Positions 26,952 to 38,478 are shown, counted from the stretch's first letter. The stretch is DNA of 64,000 bases from Vibrio algivorus (GCF_002218005.2 NZ_AP018678.1:434001-498000); one strand, 5' to 3'. Notes: a model not told the origin generated them from the sequence alone. Numbers and translations are program-made.

Positions 26952-27237
26952 CTAGTCCCTAGGAAGAGTGGTTTCGGGGAGCGTCTTTTAGAGAAGGGAA
27001 ATGTAACGTCGTTATTCCAAAAGTGAGGTACGAACTGTTTGGAATCTCCTACAGCGGTTGGAGATCCTGAACTGCGCTCCTACGTCGCTTTTCAGGATGA
27101 CGGTTTTTAGCTAGCTACGAAACCGTCCGAGCACCGAGTAACGACCAGCGATCTTATTTTTCTAGAAACTAGGAACCGCTTTTGCTCTTTTTTCGAGCTA
27201 CGAGCAGTGAAACTCCCGAGTATCGAGATCCGAATCC
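26952..27237 (+). repeat. Composite intergenic repeat, copy 1 (CTAG/CGAG heptads plus CGTCATCC element)
   Basis: This fills most of the 447-bp mshQ-mreB gap, which has no supported gene. Order: CTAG heptads at 26952 and 26959; the roughly 98-bp element at 27006-27103; CGAG-type heptads at 27128, 27135, 27142 and 27149; CTAG heptads at 27162 and 27169; more CGAG heptads at 27194 and 27201, then 27217, 27224 and 27231. The same order of modules occurs in reverse orientation at 40522-40769. Confidence 0.75.
27006..27103 (+). repeat. 98-bp element with CGTCATTCC/GGATGACG ends, copy 1
   Basis: The ends are inverted (CGTCGTTATTCC and GGATGACGG), and the centre holds a second hairpin formed by GGAATCTCC and GGAGATCC. 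About 90 percent identical by eye to the reverse complement of 40595-40688. It resembles REP/MITE-type foldback elements; no coding capacity. Confidence 0.75.
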
Positions 27238-27268
27238 CATCTTTTTCCTGACCTTGAGTTAACTTTAT

Positions 27269-27291
27269 GTAAGAATACCGCCTATTCTTAC
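27269..27291 (+). promoter_or_regulatory. Perfect 9-bp dyad upstream of mreB
   Basis: GTAAGAATA and TATTCTTAC form a perfect inverted repeat around CCGCC, 94 bp before the mreB start and downstream of the composite repeat. No T run follows, so it is not a typical terminator. It could be an operator or a 5'-UTR hairpin for mreBCD. Confidence 0.5.
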
Positions 27292-27306
27292 TCTGTGTAC
27301 GGTTAA

Positions 27307-28428
<1,122 letters not shown>

Positions 28429-28480
28429 TTCCTAAGTATTTGGGAATTATCTATAAGAATAGATAGAACAATTTAACTGC

Positions 28481-29362
28481 ATGAAATTGATATTTGGCCG
28501 CGGCCCTTCTTTACAATTGCGTTTGTTTTTCGCACTGATATTATCAGCCGGCTTAATGCTGGCTGATAGTCGTTTAGATACTTTTTCAAATATTCGATAT
28601 TTACTCAATAGCTCGGTAGCGCCAATTCAATATGCGGCCAACTTACCAAGAAGTATGTTTGATGGAATGTATGAACGTTTGAATAGTATGAAAACCTTGG
28701 TTCAAACTAACAGTGCGTTAAAAAATGAAGTTCTTAGCTTAAAGAGTAATTTGTTATTACTTGAGCAATACAAAGAAGAAAATGTTCGTTTACGAGAACT
28801 ACTAGGCTCTCCTTATGTGAGAGATGAGCGTAAAGTGGTGACAGAGGTGATGGCCGTTGACTCGTCACCTTATCGTCATCAGGTCGTAATCGATAAAGGC
28901 CGTACTGATGGTGTTTATGAAGGACAACCCGTCATTAACGAAAAAGGTATTGTCGGCCAAGTCATTAATGTATCGGCTCATAATAGTCGCGTATTGTTAT
29001 TAACCGATAGTAATAGTTCTATTCCGGTCCAAGTTTTACGTAATGATATTCGCGTAATTGCATCGGGCAATGGCGATATCGATTCTATTAAATTAGAAAA
29101 CGTACCAACCAGTACTAATATTGAAACTGGTGACTTATTAGTGACTTCTGGCTTAGCGGGACGATATCCTGAAGGTTATCCAGTGGCTTATGTCACTAGC
29201 GTTAAAAATGATAACCACCTTCCTTTTGCTGAAATTACCGCTAAACCTGTCGTTGAATTTGATCGCCTGCGTTATTTATTGTTGGTGTGGCCTGATCAAG
29301 AGCGCCAAAAGCAAGCTCAAACCATCGAATTAACTGAAGAAGAGGCGATTGGTAATGACTAA
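28481..29362 (+). CDS. mreC: Rod-shape determining protein MreC
   Basis: A 293-residue bitopic protein with one membrane helix at about residues 11-28 (LQLRLFFALILSAGLMLA), a coiled coil around residues 65-105, and two periplasmic beta domains (VIDKGRTDGVYEGQPV, GLAGRYPEGYPVAYV). It links MreB filaments to the periplasmic peptidoglycan machinery. It begins 52 bp after mreB and overlaps mreD by 8 bp. Confidence 0.96.
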   Translation: MKLIFGRGPSLQLRLFFALILSAGLMLADSRLDTFSNIRYLLNSSVAPIQYAANLPRSMFDGMYERLNSMKTLVQTNSALKNEVLSLKSNLLLLEQYKEENVRLRELLGSPYVRDERKVVTEVMAVDSSPYRHQVVIDKGRTDGVYEGQPVINEKGIVGQVINVSAHNSRVLLLTDSNSSIPVQVLRNDIRVIASGNGDIDSIKLENVPTSTNIETGDLLVTSGLAGRYPEGYPVAYVTSVKNDNHLPFAEITAKPVVEFDRLRYLLLVWPDQERQKQAQTIELTEEEAIGND

Positions 29363-29843
29363 TCACTTATTTAGAAGCAAGTTAATTATTTGGGTATCTT
29401 TTTTTATTGCTCTTATTCTACAAGCTGTGCCTTGGCCTGGACCGCTCGAAATGATGCGTCCAAGTTGGCTTATTCTTGTTTCTAGTTACTGGATATTAGC
29501 CTTACCACATCGTGTTAATGTTGGAACCGCTTTGATCTTAGGTCTACTTTGGGATTTGGTGATAGGTACGACGTTAGGTGTACACGGTATCGTAATGTCG
29601 ATTACCGCATATCTGGTTGCACTAAACTTCCAAGTATTACGTAACATGGCATTATGGCAGCAAGGTGTAGTGATTGGAGGGTTAACGGCATTAGCTGAGT
29701 TTATAGAGTTCTTTGGTGAGTTTTTAATAAAAGATATCGACTTTAATCCTCATCTTCTATGGTCGGGTGCAGTGAATTGCATTTTATGGCCGTGGATGTT
29801 CTTACTTTTAAGAAGAGTGAGACGACATTGGCACATGCGCTAG
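29355..29843 (+). CDS. mreD: Rod-shape determining protein MreD
   Basis: A 162-residue membrane protein with five or six hydrophobic helices and the MreD block PWPGPLEMMRPSWLIL. It completes the MreBCD complex. ATG 29355 gives MTNHLFRSKL; a TTG two codons earlier is possible but less likely. The start overlaps the end of mreC (ATGACTAA). Confidence 0.95.
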   Translation: MTNHLFRSKLIIWVSFFIALILQAVPWPGPLEMMRPSWLILVSSYWILALPHRVNVGTALILGLLWDLVIGTTLGVHGIVMSITAYLVALNFQVLRNMALWQQGVVIGGLTALAEFIEFFGEFLIKDIDFNPHLLWSGAVNCILWPWMFLLLRRVRRHWHMR

Positions 29844-29859
29844 AGTATTATAGTGACTT

Positions 29860-29905
29860 GAAGTTGCAGTGTGGTTAGTTGCAAATACATTCACACTACA
29901 ACTTC
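29860..29905 (+). repeat. Imperfect 14-bp inverted repeat after mreD
   Basis: GAAGTTGCAGTGTG and CACACTACAACTTC pair with one mismatch around an 18-nt loop. There is no T run afterwards, so it is a weak terminator candidate or an RNA-processing hairpin between mreD and maf. Confidence 0.5.
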
Positions 29906-29933
29906 GATAAATAACTTTCATTGGTGAGGTGGC

Positions 29934-30533
29934 ATGTCTAATTCTTCTGATTCAAAGCATTTTAATTTTTATCTGGCTTCAGGATCACCTAGACGCAAAG
30001 AACTTCTCACTCAACTTGGCTACCAATTCAATATTGTGGTTCCTAATATTGAAGAACAGAAACAAATCAACGAATCCCCTGTCGATTATGTAAAGCGCCT
30101 TTCTCGTGAAAAAGCCCAAGCGGGTGTTAAACTTATTTCATCTATGGCAGAAGCATCAGAGCTTCCTGTTTTAGGGGCTGATACAATTGTTGTTGTCGAT
30201 GATCAAGTTCTCGAAAAACCAAATGATTATGCGGATTGTTTACGCATGTTGCAGGCATTATCGGATCGACAACATCAAGTAATGACTTCTGTGACTGTCG
30301 CAACTTCTATTGAGCATCACACTAAAGTGGTGATAACTGATGTATGGTTTAAGTCTTTAACTGAACAAGAAATTGAAACTTATTGGCAAACTGGCGAACC
30401 GTGCGATAAAGCAGGTGGCTATGGCATTCAAGGTATTGGTGGCCGTTTTGTTTCCCGTATTGATGGCAGTTTTCATGCTGTAATGGGGTTACCTTTATAT
30501 GAGACCGATGAGTTATTGAATCGATATATTTAA
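29934..30533 (+). CDS. maf: Maf-family nucleoside triphosphate pyrophosphatase
   Basis: A 199-residue Maf protein, a house-cleaning pyrophosphatase acting on dTTP/UTP or modified nucleotides. The family signature [10 protein letters not shown] is at residues 17-26, with catalytic/metal residues in [17 protein letters not shown] and [14 protein letters not shown] block ([13 protein letters not shown]). It lies between mreD and rng, as in E. coli (yhdE). The ten residues before the fold ([10 protein letters not shown]) suggest a slightly long N-terminus. Confidence 0.93.
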   Translation: MSNSSDSKHFNFYLASGSPRRKELLTQLGYQFNIVVPNIEEQKQINESPVDYVKRLSREKAQAGVKLISSMAEASELPVLGADTIVVVDDQVLEKPNDYADCLRMLQALSDRQHQVMTSVTVATSIEHHTKVVITDVWFKSLTEQEIETYWQTGEPCDKAGGYGIQGIGGRFVSRIDGSFHAVMGLPLYETDELLNRYI

Positions 30534-30584
30534 GATTTATTGCGCTATTCCATTTTTAGCGACCAAAATTTATGAGGCACAATC

Positions 30585-32054
30585 ATGAGTGCAGAATTAC
30601 TGATCAACGTCACCCCTAGTGAAACTCGAGTCGCGATGATTGAGGCTGGGTTATTACAAGAAGTCCATATTGAACGTGAGTCACGCCGTGGCATCGTAGG
30701 CAACATTTATAAAGGTAAAGTCAGCCGAGTATTGCCTGGCATGCAAGCGGCTTTTGTGGATATTGGTTTAGATAAAGCGGCCTTTTTACATGCCTCAGAT
30801 ATTGTTCCTCATACTGAATGTGTAGCCGAAAATGAAAAGAAACAATTCCAAGTAAGAGATATCGCAGAATTGGTTCGTCAAGGTCAAGATCTAGTTGTGC
30901 AGGTCGTTAAAGATCCACTAGGCACTAAAGGCGCTCGTCTAACCACTGACATAACTTTGCCTTCGCGTTACTTAGTATTTATGCCTGGAGCCGCTCATGT
31001 TGGCGTTTCACAGCGTATTGATGATGAATCGGAACGTAACCGCCTAAAACAAACGGTTTTGCCTTATTGTGATGAGAATGGTGGCTTTATTATCCGTACT
31101 GCTGCAGAAGGAGCGGATAGTGAAGAGCTGGCGCAAGATGCGGCTTTTCTAAAACGTTTGTGGAATAAGATCAACGAACGTCGTAGTAAATATAAGACTA
31201 AATCTATGTTGTACGGTGAGATTGGCTTGGCTCAGCGTATTTTACGTGACTTTGTCGGCACAGAGATCAGCAGAATTCAGGTCGATTCGCGTTTAGCCTA
31301 TGAGACTTTGCTAGAATTTACCGGCGAGTTTGTGCCTAACTTGACCGACAAGTTAGAGCTATATCATGGTGATAAACCAATTTTTGATATGTACGACACC
31401 GAGAATGAAGTTCAACGTTCATTAGATCGTAAGGTGGAGTTAAAATCTGGTGGTTATTTGATCATTGATCAGACGGAAGCCATGACGACGGTGGATATTA
31501 ATACTGGTGCATTTGTTGGTCGACGCAACCTAGAAGAGACAATCTTTAATACCAACATTGAAGCGACTCAAGCGATTGCTCGTCAACTTCGTTTACGTAA
31601 CCTTGGTGGTATTATTATTATCGACTTTATCGATATGCTTGAAGATGAACACCGCCGTCGAGTGATTCAATCACTAGAGTTAGCTCTATCGAAAGATCGA
31701 GTAAAAACCAACATTAATGGCTTTACTCAGCTTGGTTTAGTTGAAATGACCCGCAAGCGTACTCGAGAAAGTATTGAACATGTTCTATGTTCTGGTTGTC
31801 CTACTTGTAAAGGTCGCGGTTCGGTGAAAACCGTTGAAACCGTCTGTTATGAAATTCTACGAGAAGTGACTCGAGTTAACCGTGCTTACGATGCTGATAA
31901 ATTCGTGGTGTATGCCGCCGTTGCCGTTGCCGAAGCATTACAAGGTGAAGAGTCACATGCATTAGGTGAGCTAGAAGTATTTATCGGAAAAGAAGTTAAG
32001 ATTCAAGCTGAGCCTTTGTATATTCAAGAGCAGTTTGACGTCGTGATGATGTAG
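30585..32054 (+). CDS. rng: Ribonuclease G
   Basis: A 489-residue RNase E/G-family endonuclease that matures the 5' end of 16S rRNA and degrades some messages. It shows the S1 RNA-binding domain (GNIYKGKVSRVLPGMQAAFV, about residues 37-56), catalytic Asp residues in TTVDINTGAFVG and IIIDFIDM, and the zinc-link Cys pair CPTCKGRG near residue 405. It ends without the long C-terminal scaffold of RNase E, which distinguishes RNase G. It sits between maf and yhdP as in other gammaproteobacteria. Confidence 0.97.
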   Translation: MSAELLINVTPSETRVAMIEAGLLQEVHIERESRRGIVGNIYKGKVSRVLPGMQAAFVDIGLDKAAFLHASDIVPHTECVAENEKKQFQVRDIAELVRQGQDLVVQVVKDPLGTKGARLTTDITLPSRYLVFMPGAAHVGVSQRIDDESERNRLKQTVLPYCDENGGFIIRTAAEGADSEELAQDAAFLKRLWNKINERRSKYKTKSMLYGEIGLAQRILRDFVGTEISRIQVDSRLAYETLLEFTGEFVPNLTDKLELYHGDKPIFDMYDTENEVQRSLDRKVELKSGGYLIIDQTEAMTTVDINTGAFVGRRNLEETIFNTNIEATQAIARQLRLRNLGGIIIIDFIDMLEDEHRRRVIQSLELALSKDRVKTNINGFTQLGLVEMTRKRTRESIEHVLCSGCPTCKGRGSVKTVETVCYEILREVTRVNRAYDADKFVVYAAVAVAEALQGEESHALGELEVFIGKEVKIQAEPLYIQEQFDVVMM

Positions 32055-32065
32055 CGGAGAAAAGA

Positions 32066-35000
32066 GTGACCTTGCCTAAGCGCCTGTGGCGGATTTTATT
32101 ATGGACAGTATTAACGATAGCGGTGGTATGGGCGGTTAGCGTCACTTTACTCCGTCTGTTTCTTCCTAGTCTTGATAGTTATCGCGATGAGATTGAAGCT
32201 CAAGTATTACAATCCACAGGTGTCGAAGTTCAATTTGAATCGATCCGCGGTTACTGGGGAAATATTACCCCAGCACTAGCTTTAAAACATGTGCAAGTCT
32301 TTTTGCCGGGGGAGTCAATCCCAATAGTGACGATCGATCGAGCTGATGCTGAAATCGATTTAATCCAATCCTTAATTCACCTGCAACTTAAATTAGCGGA
32401 TATTAAAATTGAAGGGCTGCGTGCCGATCTTAGTCGCTGGCCTTTAATTCCTGAAAAAGATCAAAAGACAACCTCACACTCTGAACCTTCAGATAAATCC
32501 CTGAAAAATGTGCAAAACTTATTCTTACGACAACTTGGTGAGTTTTCTCTTGTCGATTCAAGTATCCAATACCTTTCGCTCAATGGTGAAATTCGTTTAG
32601 TCGATATCGAACGTTTACGTTGGGAGAATAATGATAATCAGCACCGTGCAGAAGGGGTGGTGAGTATCGCTGGGGCGAATTTAAACAAGGTTTCTGTTAT
32701 CGCTAACTTTAGTGAGCAAGGGAACTTACGTTATCTCGATGGGCAGTTTTTTGTTTCAGCAGAAAATATCCGAGTGACTCCATGGGTGCCACAATATGTT
32801 AAAGAGTCGACCACGATCGATTCAGGTAGAGTTAGCCTGAATGCATGGTTAACGCTAAAGCAAGGGGCACCAACAGATGCTTTAGTTGAGTTAAAGCCTT
32901 CACATTTAATTTGGGGTAATAAAGAGAATCGACATCAACTCGATATTGATCATGGTGTGGTCAACCTCAAGCCGAGCGATGAAGGTTGGAAGATCTTAGG
33001 TTCTAACTTTTTAATAAAGACCAACGATGGCAAATGGCCGCAATTTCAATTTGCCTTGGATTGGCAACCTGATCATCAAGCGCTGAATTTATCTCGTTTA
33101 GAGATTGAAAAATTAACTCCTTTGCTTGGTGTATTGAAAAGCCAAAATGGCTCAATGGAATGGCTTAGTAAATTACAACCCACCGGTTCTATTGAAGATA
33201 TTCGTGTCAATATTCCTAAGCAAAGTGAAAAGCTGACTTATTCCGTTTCATTAAATAAAGTGGCGATGAAGCAATGGGATCTCCTACCTGGTATTAATAA
33301 GCTTTCAGCTACTGTGACGGGAGATGCTAATAACGCCTCGATTAAGGCAACATTGCAAGATGATGTGGTGCCTTATGGCGATGTATTCCAAGCGCCTCTC
33401 AATATTGAACAAAGTAAAGTCAATCTGGTATGGCAAAAGTATCAATCTGGTTGGAAACTTTGGGCGGATAAAATTGAAGTATCGAATTCAGACTTATCGG
33501 CGATTGGCGAATTTGAGCTGGATTTTCCAGATGAACAATCGCCATTCTTGTCTTTGTATGTTGAAGCTGATGCTAAAAAGGCCGGCGAAACATGGCGCTA
33601 TTTACCAACTTTAGCACTGGGTCGTGATCTAACAGATTATCTGTCAGCGGCAATTCAAGGAGGGACAGCGAAAACGGCACAAATTCTTTGGTACGGCGCT
33701 TTAAACGATTTTCCCTATCTCAACCATAAAGGTATTTTTCAGGCTAAAGTGCCCTTACAAAATGCTCGTTTTAGTTTTGATACCGCATGGCCAGCAATCA
33801 CAGATTTACAGCTCGACTTGTTATTTGAAAATGCCAGCATGTATTTAAATTCGGATTCTGCAACATTAATGGATGTACATGCTAGCCATATTGATGGGGT
33901 GATCCCAGATTTGTCTCCAGATGGGCATATTGAAATCAATGCCAAAGCACAAGCCGATGGAGAAGCTGTTCGTGATTATATGACTTCAACGCCATTAGTT
34001 GATTCAGTTGGCGCAGCTTTGACAGCAGTGCAAGTTTCAGGAACAGTCAATTCCGAGTTTAGTTTAAACATTCCATTTGATGGTAGTGATCCTGATGTGA
34101 GTGGTTTCGCGCAATTAAAAGATAATCCGATTGCCGTACAGACTCCATCAATTCAACTTGAAAAAGCAAACGGCAAAATTGATTTTAAAAACGATGTTGT
34201 GACAGGCTCAGGTTTAAAAGCGAATTTATTAAATCAACCTATCGCATTAGATTTTAATAGTCATACCCAAGGTCAAGGTTATGCCGTGAAGGTGGATGTT
34301 GTTGGTGACACTGATATCCCCGAACTGAAAAAACAAATTGACTCGACCTGGTTGAAGCCTTTAGCAGGTAATGCTCCATGGAATTTAGGGGTAGATTTAC
34401 ACTTAAGTGATATAGGCTTTACTTATCAGGTAGATGGTAATGCAGATTTAGAGTTTTTAACCAGTCAATACCCTGCGCCGCTAGGAAAGGCTCTAGGAAT
34501 TAAAGGTAAAGGCCGTTTACAAGCAGCCGGTAATCAAGAGACGGTTAATGCAAGAATTACACTCCCGAATGTGAAGTATCAGGCTGATATTGATATTCAC
34601 CCAAAAACGCCAGTGTTAAGTGCGACCAACTTAATTGTTGGGCGGGGAGAGTTTAAGGTTAGCCCGATTGGTGGGCATTACCTGTCGATCAATACCAATA
34701 AATTTAATGCCGATGAATGGTTTGATTTTGCCATGGATAAAGATCATGCATTAAATATTAAGCCGGCAGATGCGGATCCACTTGTTACCGATCATTCATC
34801 TAAAAGTTCACCCGCCACAAATGGTGATGACGTTAGTCTCCAGAAAACAGCAAGCATCGATATGCCGGCGATACCTGTACCAGAAGTGATTAATATTAAT
34901 ACAAAAACTTTGGTGCTTGGCGATTTAGATTGGCATCAAGTCAAATTAGATGCCATTCATAAGCCGCAAGATTGGCAGATTAATTTATCGAGTAGTGAAA

Positions 35001-36010
35001 TTGTCGGTAGTGGCCATTACCGCAATAAAAAAGATTTAAGCTTAGATCTAAAGTCAGTACATATTTTTATTCCGGAGTGGGATAACAAGCCAGAAAATCA
35101 AGATGCTCAACTGATTTCAGGTAAAGCTGAAGATGAACCTTTGATCAGTGAATTTGATCGTCAATTTCATCAGTATATGCCAAACCTATCATTGAAAATT
35201 GGCGACTTATGGCTACAAGGTTATAAAGTTGGCACGGTTGATATGCAACTTCAACGTGATAAAAATAAGCTCGTGTGGAAAAACTTGGACTTTAAAACGG
35301 GTTCAAACCACTTACAGGCAAAGGGCTGGTGGGAGTTATCTGGTGAGAAGAGTCATTCTGATTTTAATTTGAGCTTAACAGGTAAGAATAACTCCGAGGT
35401 GATGGCTCGCTTTGGCATTAATTCTGGTATTCAAAAAGCATCATTTGATCTTTCTATGAGTTCTAATTGGGATGGTGCGCCATGGTCAGTGAAAACCGAT
35501 ACCTTAAATGGTCATTTGAAAACTGAGTTTAAAGATGGTGTGATCACCGATGTCAATGGTGCTGCTCGCTTGTTGGGTCTATTCAGCTTGGATTCGATCG
35601 TTCGTAAGATGCAGTTAGATTTTACTGGTGTGTTTGATCACGGTATGACGTTTGATTCTATTAAAGGGAGTGGTGATATCAAGCGCGGTATCTTTGTCAC
35701 TAACGATCTTGAAATGGATGGTTCTGCTGGAGATTTAATGCTAAAAGGGCAAGCCGATCTTAATACTCGTTTAGTGGATGCGGAAGTCACCTTTATTCCC
35801 GACTTAACGTCGAGTGTACCTTTGGTGGCTGCTTTTGCGGTTGCCCCTCAAACTGCGGTGGCAATTTTTGCTATTACCAAAGTACTATCACCGGTTGTTG
35901 ATGTATTTACCAAAGTTCAATATTCTGTGAAAGGTCCCCTGGATGCTCCGGAAGTAAAAGAAATCTCCCGTAGTCGTGGTGAATACCAGTTAGATAAATC
36001 ATCTAAATAG
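32066..36010 (+). CDS. yhdP: YhdP, AsmA/TamB-like intermembrane phospholipid transporter
   Basis: A 1314-residue protein with one N-terminal membrane helix (about residues 8-30) and a very long periplasmic beta-rich part, ending in an AsmA-like C-terminal block (LLGLFSLDSIVRKM, FDSIKGSGDIKRGIF, DLEMDGSAGDLMLKGQADL). In E. coli YhdP, with TamB and YdbH, forms a bridge carrying phospholipids from the inner to the outer membrane. It starts with GTG at 32066, 11 bp after rng. Placement directly downstream of rng matches other genomes. Confidence 0.92.
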   Translation: MTLPKRLWRILLWTVLTIAVVWAVSVTLLRLFLPSLDSYRDEIEAQVLQSTGVEVQFESIRGYWGNITPALALKHVQVFLPGESIPIVTIDRADAEIDLIQSLIHLQLKLADIKIEGLRADLSRWPLIPEKDQKTTSHSEPSDKSLKNVQNLFLRQLGEFSLVDSSIQYLSLNGEIRLVDIERLRWENNDNQHRAEGVVSIAGANLNKVSVIANFSEQGNLRYLDGQFFVSAENIRVTPWVPQYVKESTTIDSGRVSLNAWLTLKQGAPTDALVELKPSHLIWGNKENRHQLDIDHGVVNLKPSDEGWKILGSNFLIKTNDGKWPQFQFALDWQPDHQALNLSRLEIEKLTPLLGVLKSQNGSMEWLSKLQPTGSIEDIRVNIPKQSEKLTYSVSLNKVAMKQWDLLPGINKLSATVTGDANNASIKATLQDDVVPYGDVFQAPLNIEQSKVNLVWQKYQSGWKLWADKIEVSNSDLSAIGEFELDFPDEQSPFLSLYVEADAKKAGETWRYLPTLALGRDLTDYLSAAIQGGTAKTAQILWYGALNDFPYLNHKGIFQAKVPLQNARFSFDTAWPAITDLQLDLLFENASMYLNSDSATLMDVHASHIDGVIPDLSPDGHIEINAKAQADGEAVRDYMTSTPLVDSVGAALTAVQVSGTVNSEFSLNIPFDGSDPDVSGFAQLKDNPIAVQTPSIQLEKANGKIDFKNDVVTGSGLKANLLNQPIALDFNSHTQGQGYAVKVDVVGDTDIPELKKQIDSTWLKPLAGNAPWNLGVDLHLSDIGFTYQVDGNADLEFLTSQYPAPLGKALGIKGKGRLQAAGNQETVNARITLPNVKYQADIDIHPKTPVLSATNLIVGRGEFKVSPIGGHYLSINTNKFNADEWFDFAMDKDHALNIKPADADPLVTDHSSKSSPATNGDDVSLQKTASIDMPAIPVPEVININTKTLVLGDLDWHQVKLDAIHKPQDWQINLSSSEIVGSGHYRNKKDLSLDLKSVHIFIPEWDNKPENQDAQLISGKAEDEPLISEFDRQFHQYMPNLSLKIGDLWLQGYKVGTVDMQLQRDKNKLVWKNLDFKTGSNHLQAKGWWELSGEKSHSDFNLSLTGKNNSEVMARFGINSGIQKASFDLSMSSNWDGAPWSVKTDTLNGHLKTEFKDGVITDVNGAARLLGLFSLDSIVRKMQLDFTGVFDHGMTFDSIKGSGDIKRGIFVTNDLEMDGSAGDLMLKGQADLNTRLVDAEVTFIPDLTSSVPLVAAFAVAPQTAVAIFAITKVLSPVVDVFTKVQYSVKGPLDAPEVKEISRSRGEYQLDKSSK

Positions 36011-36044
36011 CCCGGTAGGTCTAGATTTCACAAGGAGTGTGAAT

Positions 36045-36869
36045 ATGTCTAAAGTCGCGTTAATTCAAATGACCTCAGGTTCCGATCCCCAAGGTAATTT
36101 GGTATTTATTGAGCAACAACTACAAGCAATGAAAGGCCAGCAAGTTGATTGGGTAGTCTTGCCTGAAAATGCCATTATTTTTGGTCACCGAGAGGATTAT
36201 CATCAACACGCAGAAGTTTTAGGTAAAGGAGCTCTGCAATCAGCCTTAGCGAAATTAGCCAGTGACTATGGCGTTTGGCTAGTTGTCGGATCTTTTCCTG
36301 TTCGCATCGATAATGATGTCAAAACCACTTGCTTGGTGTTTTCCTCAGAGGGAGTGCTACAAGCGGATTACGATAAGCTGCATATGTTTGATGTTGATGT
36401 TAGTGATAGTCATCAGCGTTATCGTGAATCGGAAACCTTTCTGGCTGGTGAGAGAGTTGTGGTCACGCCAACCCCCTTTGCTAACTTAGGGCTCTCCATT
36501 TGCTACGATTTGCGCTTTCCAGAATTGTTTCAACAACTAACTAGAGACGGTGCCGATGTAATTGTGGTCCCAGCTGCCTTTACTTATGTCACTGGTAGGG
36601 CTCATTGGGAGCCTTTATTGCGAGCGCGTGCCATTGAAACCCAATGTTGGATTGTCGCAGTAGGGCAAACCGGAATTCATCCCTGTGGTCGCCAAACTTG
36701 GGGACACTCAATGGTGATTAATCCGTGGGGGCAGATAGTTGAATGTTTATCCGAGACAGCAGGCTATATAACCGTTACCATTGATATCAAGATTAACCAA
36801 GACATTCGACAACGCATGCCTGTGATGCAACACGCTCGATTTGTCCGCCAATTAAAACCTAAACAATAG
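36045..36869 (+). CDS. Nitrilase-family amidase (probable deaminated-glutathione amidase)
   Basis: A 274-residue carbon-nitrogen hydrolase with the Glu-Lys-Cys triad: Glu in [10 protein letters not shown], Lys in [10 protein letters not shown], and Cys in [12 protein letters not shown]. The DVSD segment and overall length match the Nit1/YbeM group, which hydrolyses deaminated glutathione, a metabolite-repair step. Other omega-amidase roles cannot be excluded. AGGAG at 36033-36037 places the start at ATG 36045 rather than the GTG two codons before. It is 7 bp upstream of tldD. Confidence 0.88.
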   Translation: MSKVALIQMTSGSDPQGNLVFIEQQLQAMKGQQVDWVVLPENAIIFGHREDYHQHAEVLGKGALQSALAKLASDYGVWLVVGSFPVRIDNDVKTTCLVFSSEGVLQADYDKLHMFDVDVSDSHQRYRESETFLAGERVVVTPTPFANLGLSICYDLRFPELFQQLTRDGADVIVVPAAFTYVTGRAHWEPLLRARAIETQCWIVAVGQTGIHPCGRQTWGHSMVINPWGQIVECLSETAGYITVTIDIKINQDIRQRMPVMQHARFVRQLKPKQ

Positions 36870-36876
36870 AGTACCT

Positions 36877-38325
36877 ATGACACTTACTAAGGTAGAAAGC
36901 GAATTATTAGCGCCGTCGGGATTAACCGATAGTGATATTCAAAAAACATTAGCGAGCATTGCCACTCGTCATATTGATTATGCGGATATTTACTTTCAGT
37001 CTAGCTGGCATGAGTCATTAGTATTAGAAGACAGCATTATTAAAGATGGTTCGTTTAACATTGATCGTGGTGTCGGTATTCGAGCGATTGCCGGTGAGAA
37101 AACAGGTTTTGCTTATTCTGATCAAATTGATATTAATGGCCTACAACAAAGCGCGATTGCGGCACGTGGTATTGCTCAACAAGGACAAAATGCCCAAGTT
37201 AAAGCCTTTACTCGCAGTGTGACGCCGCAAACCTATCAAGCGGTTAATCCACTAGAGAGTCTCGATAAGCAACAGAAAATTGAGCTATTAAAACAAATTG
37301 ATGCCTACATTCGTAGCAAAGAGCCGTTAATCCAAGAAGTGTCAGTGAGCATTAGTGGTGTGTATGAGCAAGTGCTCGTTGCAGCAACCGATGGCACTTA
37401 TGCGGGCGATGTTCGTCCATTAGTACGTTTATCAATTTCTGTCTTAACTCAACGTGGTGAACGTCGTGAACGTGGTAGTGCGGGTGGCGGTGGTCGTTAT
37501 GGCTATCAAGCTTTCATGCAAACAATGGAAGATGGTAAAACTCAAGCGATTCATTTTGCTGATGAAGCGATTCGTCAGGCACTGGTTAACTTAGAAGCCG
37601 ATGAAGCTCCAGCAGGTACTATGCCTGTCGTATTAGGTTCTGGTTGGCCGGGTGTACTATTACATGAAGCGGTGGGGCATGGCCTAGAAGGTGACTTTAA
37701 TCGTAAAGAATCATCAGTATTTTCTGGCAAGCTAGGCCAAAAGGTTACCTCAGATTTATGTACGATTGTCGATGATGGAACCTTAAAAGATCTACGTGGT
37801 TCATTGAATATCGATGATGAAGGTGTAGAAGGTCAATACAATACGCTGATTGAAAATGGTGTATTAAAAGGCTACATGCAAGATAAGCACAATGCTGGTT
37901 TAATGGGCGTATCACCAACCGGTAACGGACGCCGTGAATCTTATGCCCATTTACCTATGCCGCGTATGACCAATACCTACATGTTGCCAGGTGAGCATAC
38001 TCCAGAAGAAATCATTTCAACTATTAAAAAAGGACTTTATGCACCTAACTTTGGTGGTGGCCAAGTTGATATCACTTCTGGCAAGTTTGTGTTCTCAGCC
38101 TCAGAAGCTTACTTAATTGAAGATGGTAAAATTACGCGACCAGTTAAAGGCGCGACATTAGTTGGCTCTGGCATTGAAGCGATGCAGCAGGTTTCAATGG
38201 TGGGTAATGACTTATCAATTGATAAAGGTGTTGGCGTATGCGGTAAAGCTGGACAAAGTGTGCCTGTAGGAGTCGGTCAACCGAGCTTGAAGTTAGATTC
38301 GATTACGGTGGGTGGGACGCAATAA
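36877..38325 (+). CDS. tldD: Metalloprotease subunit TldD
   Basis: A 482-residue TldD with the zinc motif [11 protein letters not shown] near residue 263, where the two His bind the metal. TldD works as a heterodimer with TldE/PmbA, degrading unfolded peptides and maturing some ribosomal peptides. It lies 7 bp after the nitrilase gene. Its partner pmbA lies 840 bp downstream with yjgA on the opposite strand between them. The stop is 4 bp before a heptad repeat block. Confidence 0.97.
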   Translation: MTLTKVESELLAPSGLTDSDIQKTLASIATRHIDYADIYFQSSWHESLVLEDSIIKDGSFNIDRGVGIRAIAGEKTGFAYSDQIDINGLQQSAIAARGIAQQGQNAQVKAFTRSVTPQTYQAVNPLESLDKQQKIELLKQIDAYIRSKEPLIQEVSVSISGVYEQVLVAATDGTYAGDVRPLVRLSISVLTQRGERRERGSAGGGGRYGYQAFMQTMEDGKTQAIHFADEAIRQALVNLEADEAPAGTMPVVLGSGWPGVLLHEAVGHGLEGDFNRKESSVFSGKLGQKVTSDLCTIVDDGTLKDLRGSLNIDDEGVEGQYNTLIENGVLKGYMQDKHNAGLMGVSPTGNGRRESYAHLPMPRMTNTYMLPGEHTPEEIISTIKKGLYAPNFGGGQVDITSGKFVFSASEAYLIEDGKITRPVKGATLVGSGIEAMQQVSMVGNDLSIDKGVGVCGKAGQSVPVGVGQPSLKLDSITVGGTQ

Positions 38326-38329
38326 GACA

Positions 38330-38408
38330 CGAGATACGGGGACGCTACGCACGGGAGCCGAAGAGCGAAAAGCTGTTTCGAGTAGCGTGTTACGTGTAGT
38401 GAGAAAAT
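38330..38408. repeat. Degenerate CGAG heptad array after tldD
   Basis: CGAG-like units recur on a 7-bp grid: 38330 CGAG, 38337 CGGG, and 49 bp (seven units) later 38379 CGAG, then 38386 CGTG and 38393 CGTG. The array starts 4 bp after the tldD stop codon. Only part of the units keep the core, so this is a decayed member of the family. Confidence 0.55.
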
Positions 38409-38446
38409 ATTTAAAGTTTGAATTAAGCACTTGCCACAAAAATAAA

Positions 38447-38478
38447 CCGGGACTGAGCATGCTTTTACTTTTTCCCGG
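38447..38478 (-). terminator. Probable terminator of yjgA
   Basis: CCGGGA and TCCCGG form a 6-bp stem around a 20-nt loop; on the minus strand it is followed by TTTATTTTT, after the yjgA stop. It could also slow transcription coming from tldD. Confidence 0.5.

Noticed and set aside
29860..29905. Strong terminator after mreD
   Set aside because: The inverted repeat is good but no T run follows; listed as a repeat only.
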